DNA of 64,000 nucleotides from NCBI RefSeq assembly GCF_000166135.1, contig NC_014666.1, positions 6,386,001 to 6,450,000 on the forward strand, in the 5' to 3' direction. Source of the DNA: Pseudofrankia inefficax (lineage in GTDB: Bacteria > Actinomycetota > Actinomycetes > Frankiales > Frankiaceae). The position numbers and the translations under genes were made by a program. Below the pieces are notes generated by a model. The model ran no database searches. It had not been told where the DNA came from and saw nothing but the letters and a program-made list of their open reading frames with translations. Positions 43,257 through 52,027 of this stretch are shown here, piece by piece. Numbering within the stretch: position 1 is the stretch's first letter; every line of letters starts with the position of its first letter.

Positions 43257-44564
43257 TCAGGTCAGCACCACGAGTGGGCCCTCCCGGGCCGCGTGCGCGA
43301 CGAACTCACCCAGGTCAGGGGCGAAGTAGCGGGCACCGGCCGCGGTCCGCGCCGGGCCGGCGAGCGAGCCGTCGGGGAAGTACGTCACCGCGCCCGCGCC
43401 GCCGGGTCTGGACCGGGTGATGGACCGCAACGTGCCGCCCGCGGCGTCGACCGTGGTCGTGCCGGCGGCGTCCGGCCAGCCGGCCGCCCGCAGCACCCGG
43501 TGGCTCGCGCCGAGCAGCGCCGGGGTGGCCAGCGCGGCGGCGTCATCGAGGCTCTGCTTGCCCCAGTGCGCGAGGAACGCGCCGTCGCCGACGTTCCACA
43601 TCCCGTGGGCGCCGTAGCAGTAGGCCGCCGCGCCGGACAGCATCGACACCCAGTAGGCGAAGAGCTGGTCGTCGGTGCCGAAGTCGTCGAGGATGCCCTC
43701 GTACCAGGGCTCCAGGTTGATGAACGGCCGCCCGGGGAAGCGCTCGGCGACCCGCGCGGGCCACTCCCAGAGCAGGCGCCGGCTCGCCGGGTCATGCCCG
43801 GTCTGCACGGTGACGGCGGCGAGCAGGTCGTCGCGGTCCAGGGCGTCGGCGCTGGTCTCGCCAGAGATCACGTGCGCGAGCAGCGGCCGGTCGGTCGACG
43901 TGGCGAGGCCGGTCAGGACGGCGTCCCAGCCCGCGCGGCGGGCCCCAACGGCGCCGGCATACCGGTTGTGGACGTAGGAGCGCCACAGCCGCCGCAGCAC
44001 CGCCCGCGCCGCCGGGGACCCACGGTGGGCCAGCACCCGGCTGGACAGCTGGCTCCTGACGGCGGCGGGGATCAGGTCGTCGGTGGTCCGGTCCGGCAGC
44101 AGCAGGGACTCGGTGCCGATCCACAGATTGGTCTCGCCGCTCACGCAGTACAGGACGTCGAGGTCGTCGAGCCGCTCGACGAGGCGGTCCCACCAGCGCT
44201 GGGCGCCGGGCACGCCGAGCCAGGCGAGCTGATGGCCCCAGCAGCCGTAGACGACCGCGGTGAGCCCGGCGGCGTTGAGGGCCTGGATCTTCTCCCTGGC
44301 CCGGTCGAGGTACCCGGGGTTGGGGCGCCCGTCCGGGAACCAGGCCGGCCCGACCGTGCTCCAGGCGTTGCGGTTGCCGGGGCCGACCTCGGGCGGGATG
44401 CCGACGACGAGCTGCACGGCGGTGAAGCCCTGGGCGGCGCGCAGCCGGGCCAGCTCGGCGAACCGGTCGTCGGAGAGGCGCCCGGTGAGCGCGAACCACC
44501 ATGTGTCGGCCAGGAAGCATGGAACGCCCCGGCGGGACGCGTCCGGCACTCCTGACGACGGCAT
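43257..44564 (-). CDS. Apiosidase-like glycoside hydrolase (DUF4038/GH140-type barrel)
   Basis: The 435-residue protein matches apiosidase-like TIM barrels: RGVPCFLADTWWFALTGRLSDDRF, PNPGYLDRAREKIQALNAAGL, TAVVYGCWGHQL, CVSGETNLW with a candidate acid/base Glu, and INLEPWYEGILDDFG with a second acidic residue. GH140 apiosidases release D-apiose from rhamnogalacturonan II. No signal peptide is visible, so the enzyme would be cytosolic. The start is ATG 44564 with GAGGTCC. An in-phase open extension to 44720 has a poor N-terminus. It heads the SAF-dehydrogenase/GH3 run. Confidence 0.82.
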   Translation of the reverse strand: MPSSGVPDASRRGVPCFLADTWWFALTGRLSDDRFAELARLRAAQGFTAVQLVVGIPPEVGPGNRNAWSTVGPAWFPDGRPNPGYLDRAREKIQALNAAGLTAVVYGCWGHQLAWLGVPGAQRWWDRLVERLDDLDVLYCVSGETNLWIGTESLLLPDRTTDDLIPAAVRSQLSSRVLAHRGSPAARAVLRRLWRSYVHNRYAGAVGARRAGWDAVLTGLATSTDRPLLAHVISGETSADALDRDDLLAAVTVQTGHDPASRRLLWEWPARVAERFPGRPFINLEPWYEGILDDFGTDDQLFAYWVSMLSGAAAYCYGAHGMWNVGDGAFLAHWGKQSLDDAAALATPALLGASHRVLRAAGWPDAAGTTTVDAAGGTLRSITRSRPGGAGAVTYFPDGSLAGPARTAAGARYFAPDLGEFVAHAAREGPLVVLT

Positions 44565-44790
44565 GGACCTCAAGGCACTCCAGAAACCAGTCACTCGCGT
44601 CGCACGAGGCGCGGACCGTGGTCGACGAGCGAGGCCAGACGGATCACCACGGCCGGGACATAAGGCAACGATCGTGGGCAGCCCGAACTGTACCCGGGCA
44701 CTCTGAGCCTCTGGCAGCACGTGTCTGTTGACGGACAGCGAAACGGCGTGCTAACGCAGGTCCGGACGCCTGTCGAGGCGCCGGCCGCGG

Positions 44791-45444
44791 TCAGGCCGTG
44801 ACCGGCTGCGGGCGCTCCTGGTCGGGCTCCGCGGGCGACGCGGGCGTCCCGGAGGCGGACACGGGACGAAGCAGATCCCGGACGGCCGAGCGGAGCTCCA
44901 TCCGCAGCTCGTCGACCGGGAGGTCGTCGAACACCTCGCTGGACATCGCCATCCCCGCCGCCACCGCGCCGAACGCGAACGACAGCCGCAGCCGCTGCGC
45001 GCGCGGCACGCGGGTGTCCGTCAGCAGCGCGCGGAACCGCTCCTCGATGTCGTGGTTCGCCTCACCGTGGGGATGCGAATGCGCGATCTTCTCCAGCGCC
45101 GCGTGGTTGCGCATGTGCAGCAGGAACAGCTTCCGGTTGTCGAACAGCTGGTCGATGAACTCGTCGAGCAGGCCCACCCAGTCGCCCGGGGCGACCCGGT
45201 CCCAGTCGAACCGGTCGATGGTGGCCTGACCGAGGTCGTGCAGCCGCAGATGCAGAGCCAGCAGGATGTCGTCCTTGCTGGCGAAGTGGTAGTAGAGCGC
45301 CGCCTTCGAGAAGCCCATCCGCTCGGCGATCTCACGCAGCGACGTCTTCTCGAAGCCCTCCGTCGTGAACAGGTCCAGGGCGACGTCGAGGATCTGTTCC
45401 CGCGTGCTCTTCTCGCCCGCGGGTCGTGCCGGCGGCCTGGGCAT
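44791..45444 (-). CDS. TetR family transcriptional regulator
   Basis: The 217-residue product has the TetR helix-turn-helix: STREQILDVALDLFTTEGFE, TSLREIAERMGFSKAALYYHF and ASKDDILLALHLR, followed by an all-helical ligand-binding part. A GTG at 45447 directly precedes the ATG. It is divergent from a DrrAB-like exporter with an inverted-repeat element between them, so it is likely the local repressor whose ligand is the exported compound. Confidence 0.93.
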   Translation of the reverse strand: MPRPPARPAGEKSTREQILDVALDLFTTEGFEKTSLREIAERMGFSKAALYYHFASKDDILLALHLRLHDLGQATIDRFDWDRVAPGDWVGLLDEFIDQLFDNRKLFLLHMRNHAALEKIAHSHPHGEANHDIEERFRALLTDTRVPRAQRLRLSFAFGAVAAGMAMSSEVFDDLPVDELRMELRSAVRDLLRPVSASGTPASPAEPDQERPQPVTA

Positions 45445-45493
45445 CACCCGATGTTACCCGTCTGACGTTCGACAGCCAGGGTTCCCGGAGCAC

Positions 45494-45543
45494 TTACTTG
45501 ACGACCGGCAGGTTTTCAGGTCCGCTTACCGTGCGGCAAGTAA
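45494..45543 (+). promoter_or_regulatory. Inverted repeat operator between tetR and ABC exporter
   Basis: TTACTTGACG (45494-45503) and its near-perfect inverse CGGCAAGTAA (45534-45543, i.e. TTACTTGCCG) flank a 30-bp spacer in the divergent intergenic region. Nine of ten positions match. The left half overlaps a TTGACG that could be a -35. Typical placement for TetR autoregulation. Confidence 0.6.
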
Positions 45544-45565
45544 ACAACCCGAACGGGAGACCCCG

Positions 45566-46609
45566 GTGGCCCAGCTGATGATCGAGGCCGAGAGCCTCAG
45601 CAAGCGCTACGGCGAGACGCAGGCGCTCGCCGGCATCGACCTGACCGTGCCGGCCGGCACGATCCTCGGCGTGCTAGGCCCGAACGGCGCCGGCAAGAGC
45701 ACGGCCGTGCGCATCCTGACCACGCTGGCCAGGCCGACCGGCGGCTGGGCCAGGGTGGCGGGCCACGACGTCGTCACCCAGGCCGGCGAGGTCCGCCGCC
45801 GGATCGGCGTCACGGCCCAGGACGCGACCCTCGACGACGCCCTCACCGGCCGGCAGAACCTGCGGATGGTCGCCGAGCTGGCCGGCCTGCGCCGTGGCGC
45901 GGCCGCGGCCCGGGCCACCGAGCTGCTCGACCGGTTCGAGCTGACCCACGCGGCCGAGCGGCAGGTGCGCGGCTACTCCGGTGGCATGCGCCGCCGGCTC
46001 GACCTCGCGGCGAGCCTGGTCGCGAACCCGCCGGTGCTGTTCCTCGACGAGCCGACGACCGGCCTCGACCCGACCAGCCGGGCCCGGATGTGGGACGTCA
46101 TCCGGGAGCTGGTCGCGGCCGGGACCACCCTGCTGCTCACCACCCAGTACCTCGACGAGGCGGACGCGCTGGCCGACCGCGTCGTGGTCATCGACCATGG
46201 CCTGATCATCGCGAACGGGACCCCGACCGAGTTGAAGAGCGCCGTCGGCGGAACCCGCCTGGAGGTCACGCTGACCACCGCCCACCCGGGGGCGGTCGGC
46301 GCGCTCGCGCCGCTGGTCGGGGGCCGGGTCGACGTCAGCCAGGACGGCCGGCGGCTGCGGGCCGCGGTCGACGCCGGAGCCGGGGTCGCCACCGCGGTGA
46401 TCCGCGCGCTCGACGCGGTCGGCGCCGTCGTCGACGACGTCGCGGTGCACGCGCCGTCCCTCGACGACGTCTTCTTCGCCCTCACCGGCACCGACAGCAC
46501 CACCCAGCCGACCACCGACGAGCCCACTGCTCCGCTTCAGCGAAGCGGGACCGACCAGGCCGGCGCGTCGGCCGACGCCTCCTCCGACCAGTTGCAGGGA
46601 GCCTTGTGA
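45566..46609 (+). CDS. DrrA-like ABC exporter ATP-binding protein
   Basis: The 347-residue product starts at GTG after GGGAGA. Walker A is GPNGAGKST, the Q-loop is TAQDATLDDAL, the signature YSGGMRRRLDLA, Walker B LFLDEPTTGLD and the H-loop TTQYLDEAD. A C-terminal domain (VTLTTAHPGAV ...) and a Thr/Ser-rich tail match the DrrA daunorubicin-resistance subfamily. It energises export through the permease encoded by the next gene, 1-bp overlap (TGATG). Controlled by the divergent TetR. Confidence 0.94.
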   Translation: MAQLMIEAESLSKRYGETQALAGIDLTVPAGTILGVLGPNGAGKSTAVRILTTLARPTGGWARVAGHDVVTQAGEVRRRIGVTAQDATLDDALTGRQNLRMVAELAGLRRGAAAARATELLDRFELTHAAERQVRGYSGGMRRRLDLAASLVANPPVLFLDEPTTGLDPTSRARMWDVIRELVAAGTTLLLTTQYLDEADALADRVVVIDHGLIIANGTPTELKSAVGGTRLEVTLTTAHPGAVGALAPLVGGRVDVSQDGRRLRAAVDAGAGVATAVIRALDAVGAVVDDVAVHAPSLDDVFFALTGTDSTTQPTTDEPTAPLQRSGTDQAGASADASSDQLQGAL

Positions 46610-47472
46610 TGACCCAGCTCGCGCCGGCGCTAGACGGCGCCACCATCCCCTCCGTCGGCACCGCCGCCCGCTCCGGCGGCCTCGCCCGCGCCGCGCGGGA
46701 CGTGATTGTCCTCACCCGCCGCAACCTCATCCACATCGCCCGCGAACCACTGCAGCTGTCCGACGTGCTCATCCAGCCGGTGCTGTTCACGCTGTTGTTC
46801 ATCTACGTGCTCGGCGGCGGGATCTCGGTCCACGACGCCTCGTACAAGGACTTCGCGGTCGCCGGGCTGATCGCGCTGAACCTGACCACGGCGTCGATGG
46901 GAACGGCGGTCGGGCTGACGTCCGACCTGTCGACCGGGGCGATCGACCGGTTCCGGGCGCTTCCCGTCTGGCGGGCCGCGGTTCTCGTCAGCCGCTCGCT
47001 GTCAGACCTGCTGTCCGCGCTGCTCTGCGAGACGATGGTGATCCTGACCGGGCTCGCTATCGGGTGGCGGCCACACACCTCGGTGCCGGAGTTCATCGCG
47101 GCGATGGCGATCCCGCTGCTGTTCACCTACGCGTTGACCTGGGCGACGGCGTGCCTCGGCCTGGTCAGCGAGGGGCCGGAGAGCGCGCAGGGCATCGGGC
47201 TGGTCATCCTCTTCCCGTTGGCGATCGTGTCCAACTCGATGGTCCCCACCTCGGGAATGCCGGCGGTCGTGCGGGCGATCGCCGACTGGAACCCGGTCAG
47301 CTCGGTCGCCGCGGCGACCCGCGACCTGATGGGCAACCCGAACCCGTCCGCGCAGGTGCACGCCTGGCCGATGCAGCACCCGGTCGTCGCCGCGGTCCTC
47401 TGGTCGCTGGCGATCCTCGCGGTCTTCGCCCCGCTCGCGGTCAGCCTCTACCGCCGCCGGACCACCGACTGA
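46609..47472 (+). CDS. DrrB-like ABC-2 type permease
   Basis: The 287-residue protein has about six membrane segments (LLFIYVLGGGI, IALNLTTASMG, LLFTYALTWATACL, IGLVILFPLAIVSNS, VVAAVLWSLAILAVFAPLAV) and the ABC-2 motif FRALPVWRAAVLVSRSLSDL. Its ATG overlaps the ATPase stop. It forms the pore for drug or lipid export. The ligand is unknown. Confidence 0.93.
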   Translation: MTQLAPALDGATIPSVGTAARSGGLARAARDVIVLTRRNLIHIAREPLQLSDVLIQPVLFTLLFIYVLGGGISVHDASYKDFAVAGLIALNLTTASMGTAVGLTSDLSTGAIDRFRALPVWRAAVLVSRSLSDLLSALLCETMVILTGLAIGWRPHTSVPEFIAAMAIPLLFTYALTWATACLGLVSEGPESAQGIGLVILFPLAIVSNSMVPTSGMPAVVRAIADWNPVSSVAAATRDLMGNPNPSAQVHAWPMQHPVVAAVLWSLAILAVFAPLAVSLYRRRTTD

Positions 47473-47648
47473 CGCGAACGGGGGCACAGCCGGGCGCGGG
47501 CTGGAGCACAGTCTGACGCGGGCTGGGGCACAGCCGGAGGCGTCGCGCGATCGGCGCTAGTAGCTTGCCTTCGACGGAACGGGCCGGCGGTCAGCCCGCC
47601 GGACCGTTCCCCGCGTTCCCCACCCGCCTCACCGCACAGGGACGGACC

Positions 47649-48386
47649 ATGAGCGAGATCCGTTACGAGGTCAGCGACGGTGTGGCCGTCGTGACGCTGG
47701 ACGCGCCCACCCGGCGCAACGCCCTCACGCTGGCGATGGCGGCGGAGCTGGTCGCGGCGCTCGACGAGGCCGACGCGGACCCGCGGGTCGGCGCGGTCGT
47801 CATCGGCGGCGGCGCGTCGTTCTGCGCGGGCGCGGACCGCGCGGTCCTCGGCGCGGCCGGCACGGACCCCGCCGCCGACGACCACTTCACGGCCATCGAG
47901 GCGATCTACCAGGCCTTCCTGCGGGTCGGCCAGGTGAAGACGCCGACCATCGCGGCGATCCGCGGCGCGGCTGTCGGCGCCGGGATGAACCTGGCGCTGG
48001 CCCCCGACCTGCGGGTCGTCGCCCACGACGCCCGGCTGATCTCCGGCTTCCTGCGGATCGGCCTGCACCCCGGCGGCGGCCACTTCGCGCTGCTCGACCG
48101 CGCGGCCGGCCGGGAGACGGCGGCCGCCATGGGCCTGTTCGACGCGCAGCTGTCCGGAACCCGCGCGGTCGAGCTGGGCCTGGCGTGGACGGCCGTCGAG
48201 GATGGCGCTGTCGACGCCACCGCGTTCGAGCTGGCCGCCCGCGCCGCCGCCGACCCCGCCCTCGCCCGGCGCGCCGTCGCCTCCTTCCGCCGCGAGACCG
48301 GCAACCCGGGCGTCTCCTGGGACGTCGGCGTCGAGGTCGAACGCTCCCCCCAGATGTGGTCCATGCGCCGCAAAGCCAAGCCCTAG
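47649..48386 (+). CDS. Enoyl-CoA hydratase/isomerase family protein
   Basis: The 245-residue crotonase has VAVVTLDAPTRRNALTLAM, GGGASFCAGADRAVLG and AAIRGAAVGAGMNLALAPDL, the oxyanion-hole segments, then the isomerase helix LISGFLRIGLHPGGG. A Gly sits where the second catalytic Glu of hydratases is often found (HPGGG), so isomerase or hydrolase chemistry is also possible. It acts on a CoA thioester in fatty acid or aromatic breakdown. Start is ATG 47649. Short GGGCACAGCC direct repeats lie in the preceding gap. Confidence 0.9.
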   Translation: MSEIRYEVSDGVAVVTLDAPTRRNALTLAMAAELVAALDEADADPRVGAVVIGGGASFCAGADRAVLGAAGTDPAADDHFTAIEAIYQAFLRVGQVKTPTIAAIRGAAVGAGMNLALAPDLRVVAHDARLISGFLRIGLHPGGGHFALLDRAAGRETAAAMGLFDAQLSGTRAVELGLAWTAVEDGAVDATAFELAARAAADPALARRAVASFRRETGNPGVSWDVGVEVERSPQMWSMRRKAKP

Positions 48387-48515
48387 CCGGGCGGCCCTGG
48401 CGTTATGCACTCCTAGCTTGATCACGGATCGCAATTCGCCCGCGTGATCTTATGAACAGGCCCGGTCGGACCATGCCTTGTCGATGATCCGGCGGGTCCG
48501 AGGCCTCAGAACGCT

Positions 48516-48547
48516 AAGCAGCCCCCCAGTTGACCGGGGGGCTGCTT
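48516..48547. terminator. Strong bidirectional hairpin
   Basis: AAGCAGCCCCCC pairs exactly with GGGGGGCTGCTT around an 8-nt loop, between the convergent crotonase and membrane-protein genes. Confidence 0.9.
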
Positions 48548-48572
48548 GCGATCAGACGAATTGGGGCGACGA

Positions 48573-49217
48573 CTAGATCGCTTGCGTCCGCTGAGCTGAG
48601 ATGACGACGCACTTGAACTGGCCAGGTGGCTGTTTGAACGACTGGGCCTGCTCGGGCTGCTGCTGCCCCGCCGCCAGGGTGTTGATGATCGCGTAGCCGT
48701 CGCCGTACTTCTGTGCGCCGTCGACCGACTGGAACGCGATCTGAATCGAATAGTTGCTGGCCTTCCCCGACGTGTTGTGGACGAGGACCTGGGCGGTCAT
48801 CATGCCGAGATCGTCGGTGCCGCAGCTGGAGATCGTGACGTCTTCAGGATGCTGGAACAGGCCCTGGGCCTGCGTCCCGCCCTTGGCGGCGGTACTGGTC
48901 GCCGAGGCGCCGGCCGTCCCGGTGCCACCGCCGCCGCTGGAGGCTACCGCGGCGACGCAGGACACGAGGATGATGCCGACGACGGCGAGCGCGGCCCAAA
49001 GCGGCCAGCGGCGCTTCTTCGCAGGGGCCGGCGGTGGGGTTTGCTGCTGGTAGCCATAGGTGGGCTGGTAGCCGACGGGCTGCTGGCGGCCGTCGCGGTC
49101 GCGGTAGTCGCCTCGCTGGTAGGGCTCTTGGTATCGCGGTTGCCGGTCATCGTGGTGGTGGCCGCGGCCGCTCTGGTCGCTGTACCCGCCGTCGTCGCCG
49201 TAGTCGTAGCGTGGCAT
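48573..49217 (-). CDS. Membrane protein with hydrophilic N-tail and FxLYD-like outer domain
   Basis: The 214-residue product starts MPRYDYGDD after an AGGGGGACACAGGG. It has an Asp/Tyr/Gln/His-rich cytoplasmic tail, a single membrane segment (WPLWAALAVVGIILVSCVAAV) and an outer domain with DVTISSCGTDDLGMMTAQV, VLVHNTSGKASNYSIQI and VVISAQRTQAI. The outer strands resemble the beta-sandwich FxLYD/DUF4352-type domains of many actinobacterial proteins. The charged tail may bind a cytoplasmic partner. Function unknown. Confidence 0.7.
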   Translation of the reverse strand: MPRYDYGDDGGYSDQSGRGHHHDDRQPRYQEPYQRGDYRDRDGRQQPVGYQPTYGYQQQTPPPAPAKKRRWPLWAALAVVGIILVSCVAAVASSGGGGTGTAGASATSTAAKGGTQAQGLFQHPEDVTISSCGTDDLGMMTAQVLVHNTSGKASNYSIQIAFQSVDGAQKYGDGYAIINTLAAGQQQPEQAQSFKQPPGQFKCVVISAQRTQAI

Positions 49218-49473
49218 CCCTGTGTCCCCCTGTAGATGGTCCGGGAACGCTAGCGCACGCTTGCTCGCCAGACAGCGACAAGGGTGTAGCGGATCGTCGG
49301 CGTGTCTGAAGGTCCTCCTGGTGCACGCGGGTAGTTGTCGGGATAGTGACGCCGGGCGGCGTCCTGTCAGCCTGTGCGATGCTGGGCGAACAGCAAATGA
49401 TCTGGCGCGTCGGACCCACCGAATGGCGCCACGTGCACCCATCGAGGGTCACGCCTCCCGGTCGACCGTTGCT

Positions 49474-50010
49474 TCAGCCGTCCGGCGGCCTGTCTAGCCG
49501 GTAGAGGATCTGATCCTTCCAGGGCCCGACGCTGCCATGGCCGGTGACCTCGAAGCCGAGCTTGGCCGCGACCCGCTGTGAAGCGATGTTGGCGGGGTCG
49601 ATGATCGAGATCAGATGGTCCGCTGGCAGAGTCGCCCAGCCCCAGGCGATGGCCGCGGCCCCAGCTTCGGTCGCCAGGCCCGAGCCCCAAAGGTCGCGTC
49701 GGATCGACCAGGCAGCTTCGACTGACGGCCACTCGAAGGCGGCGTAGAGGCCGGCCCTACCGACGAACTCCCCGGTCTCGCGCAGCTCGACGGCCCACAT
49801 TCCGAAGCCGCGCAGCGCCCACATGCCGATCAGGTGGGTGACCAGACGCCACGTGCCGGCAGTGTCGAACGTGCCGCCGTTGTGCTTCATCGTCTCTTCG
49901 TCGGCGTTCATCGCCGTATAGGGAGCGATGTCGTCTGGACACCACGCGCGCAGGATCAGACGGTCCGTAGTCACGGTGGGGATCGTGAAGGAAGTGCCCG
50001 CGGACGTCAT
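49474..50010 (-). CDS. GNAT family N-acetyltransferase (RimJ-like)
   Basis: The 178-residue protein has the RimJ/RimL GNAT pattern: TDRLILRAWCPDDIAPY, EAAWSIRRDLWGSGLATEAG (acetyl-CoA loop), ISIIDPANIASQRVAAKLGF and a terminal GSVGPWKDQILYRL. It transfers acetyl from acetyl-CoA to an amine, substrate unknown. Its ATG overlaps the stop of the TPR regulator by 4 bp, so it belongs to that transcript. Confidence 0.9.
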   Translation of the reverse strand: MTSAGTSFTIPTVTTDRLILRAWCPDDIAPYTAMNADEETMKHNGGTFDTAGTWRLVTHLIGMWALRGFGMWAVELRETGEFVGRAGLYAAFEWPSVEAAWSIRRDLWGSGLATEAGAAAIAWGWATLPADHLISIIDPANIASQRVAAKLGFEVTGHGSVGPWKDQILYRLDRPPDG

Positions 50011-51278
50011 GACGCTGGGCCCGCGGTGAGGGCAAGCATCGCCGGGGCGTCGTGCATCCGGCCGTGCAGTTCCGTGACAGCCTGAACGGATCGGTGCGGC
50101 GCCATGATGCCGGCAAGTTCACCAGCTCGCGCCCAGACGGTGTAAGTCGGCCGCCCGGCGACGAGGTCGAGTGCCTGCGAAGCCGCGTCGGCTGCCGCGG
50201 GGACGTCGGCGCTCAGTAGGGCGCGGGCGTGTGCGAGCAGCGCGTTCGCGTGCATCTCGTAGGAGGCATCAGGTCGGCCCTCGTACGCGGCGACGGATGC
50301 GGCTGTGATCGGAAGTGCCTCGTCGTGCCGGCCGAGCCGGGCAAGGGTTCCACCGGCGATGAGCTGGCCCCAGGCCGCGGTGTAGGGCTCGCCCGACGGT
50401 TCAGGCACCGCTGGGTTCGGCGAGCGGTCCATCAGCTCAAGGGCCCGCATCGCCCCGGTCTCGTTGCCGAGCGCGCCGAGCGCTCGGGCCTCATATGCCG
50501 CGAGGGTCGCCGTGTCATACGAGTACCCCCAGCGCCGGCCCTCAGCGGCGACCACTGCGGCTTCCCGGTAGTCACCCGCGTAGAAGTGCAGGGTCGACCA
50601 CATCGTCGTGACCGCGGAGGACAGAGCCGGATCGCTGGTGCCGACGGCGTGCTCTTCGGCAAGTTCGAGGAACGTAGCCGATCCCGCCGGGTCGCCCATA
50701 TTGAAGGTAAGCCGGCTGAGCAGATAGGCGAGCTGTCCGGCCGCGACGCGGAACGCGGGGCGTAGCCGGTCGGACTTCCAGGCGTCCGCGACGATCCCCT
50801 CCGCGAGGTGCCAGTGCTGTCCGACGACGGGTAGCAGGGCTGCATGCGGCGTGACTCCGTAGGTCTCGGTCACGGTGCGGATGGCGTGCTGGAGAAGAAG
50901 CAGATCACCGCGGCCGGGGGCTGTCCGCCCGGTTCGGATACGAACCGTAATTTCACCGGCGCTGGCGATCAGTCCGGCGAGAAGATCACGACGATTCGTC
51001 GGGTCCACCTCCTCGTCTACCCGAGGGCAGTCGTTTCGTCCGTGCCGCTCATCGTCGTACGCCCGCCACGCCTCAGTCAGGATGTTCCGTCCGCCAAGCC
51101 CCCGATCAAGCGCGGCGGCCAGGTTCTGGGACATGCCCCTGCCCTGGCGGGCACGGCGGATTGCCGAGCCGTCGACGTGGCACAGCCGCTCCACGTCGGC
51201 CCAGGTCCGGTCACCTTTCAGGCGTTCCAAGACCCGCAGCAGGTTCCGGTGTGCCGACGGCAGCGACTGGTCTGTCAC
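50007..51278 (-). CDS. XRE-like HTH plus TPR regulator
   Basis: The 423-residue product starts at GTG after AGGGAGAATCT. Residues 1-60 form a short HTH-like domain (TWADVERLCHVDGSAIRRA, then GRGMSQNLAAALDRGLGG), followed by RRDLLAG and TPR-like helices over the rest (for example TFLELAEEHAV, TLHFYAGDYREAAVVAAEG, ALLAHARALLSADVPAAAD). This is the architecture of actinobacterial XRE-TPR regulators of secondary metabolism or conjugation. It is divergent from the Cys-rich protein and APH gene, with GTTCTCCC half-sites between. It is coupled to the GNAT gene. Confidence 0.82.
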   Translation of the reverse strand: MTDQSLPSAHRNLLRVLERLKGDRTWADVERLCHVDGSAIRRARQGRGMSQNLAAALDRGLGGRNILTEAWRAYDDERHGRNDCPRVDEEVDPTNRRDLLAGLIASAGEITVRIRTGRTAPGRGDLLLLQHAIRTVTETYGVTPHAALLPVVGQHWHLAEGIVADAWKSDRLRPAFRVAAGQLAYLLSRLTFNMGDPAGSATFLELAEEHAVGTSDPALSSAVTTMWSTLHFYAGDYREAAVVAAEGRRWGYSYDTATLAAYEARALGALGNETGAMRALELMDRSPNPAVPEPSGEPYTAAWGQLIAGGTLARLGRHDEALPITAASVAAYEGRPDASYEMHANALLAHARALLSADVPAAADAASQALDLVAGRPTYTVWARAGELAGIMAPHRSVQAVTELHGRMHDAPAMLALTAGPAS

Positions 51279-51280
51279 AG

Positions 51281-51353
51281 ATTCTCCCTGGTCAGCAGCC
51301 TGGCCGGGTGGGAGGACAGCTAAGTTCTCCCGGGAGAACACCAATGTTCTCCC
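51281..51353. promoter_or_regulatory. GTTCTCCC operator cluster between divergent operons
   Basis: A perfect 16-bp palindrome GTTCTCCCGGGAGAAC lies at 51324-51339; a third copy of the half-site GTTCTCCC is at 51346-51353, 22 bp (two helical turns) from the first. A weaker copy, ATTCTCCC (51281-51288), overlaps the ribosome site of the TPR regulator. The layout suits autoregulation and control of both divergent operons. Confidence 0.65.
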
Positions 51354-51556
51354 TGTCACCGAATGCCTCCAGATTGTGTCATGGCGGCTGTCGGAACCGT
51401 GCAAAACCGGGCGCACGACAAAGCAGGCTAACGCCACGTCATGTTGTTCGACTTCGCCGGCCGAATTCAGGCACTACCGCCCGACAGTGACCCGCGTCCG
51501 CCCCGGGTGATGACCCCGTCCCGGGGCGGACCCGCTCACACCGCGTAGGAGGCATC

Positions 51557-52024
51557 GTGACAACCCTCGCCCCACCACCCACCGAAACTCCGCCGACGGC
51601 ACGACATGGCCGGGACATCCTCGACCCCGACCTGTTCGCCCGGCTCACCGCCCGGCTCGGAGCCGACCATCCGGACGTTGCCGACAATGCGGAACGGATC
51701 ATCGACCAGACGTCCGCGTTCCTCGCGACCTGTGCCGCGAACCCCGACGCCCGCTTCAGCCCTTCGGCCGCCGTCGATCTGGGCTGGCACACCTTCCTGC
51801 TGTTCACCTGGGACTACGCCGTCTTCTGCCGTGAGCAGGCCGGCAGATTCCTGCACCACGTCCCCGACGAGCCCGGCGAGGCACCGGCCGGCGTCGCCGA
51901 CCGCGGCGCTACCGTGGCCGCGATCCGCCAGGCCGGATACGAGGTGCACGCCGACCTGTGGTTCGCGGCCGGGCAGTGCAGCCAGTGCTACCAGGGTTGC
52001 CACGACGACCCGAAGGGGGTCTGA
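51557..52024 (+). CDS. Metal-ligand-rich small protein (glycine-rich-domain-protein-like)
   Basis: The 155-residue product starts at GTG after AGGAGG. A helical N-half carries VDLGWHTFLLFTWDYAVFC and RFLHHVPDEP, His/Cys residues like those in the DUF1399-type domain of glycine-rich-domain proteins. The C-terminus has the dense motif GQCSQCYQGCHDDPKG, three Cys and one His in about 10 residues, a likely zinc or iron site. Three bases separate its stop from the APH gene. Role unknown; the ligand pattern is consistent with a metal-binding or small enzymatic protein. Confidence 0.7.
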   Translation: MTTLAPPPTETPPTARHGRDILDPDLFARLTARLGADHPDVADNAERIIDQTSAFLATCAANPDARFSPSAAVDLGWHTFLLFTWDYAVFCREQAGRFLHHVPDEPGEAPAGVADRGATVAAIRQAGYEVHADLWFAAGQCSQCYQGCHDDPKGV

Positions 52025-52027
52025 GTC

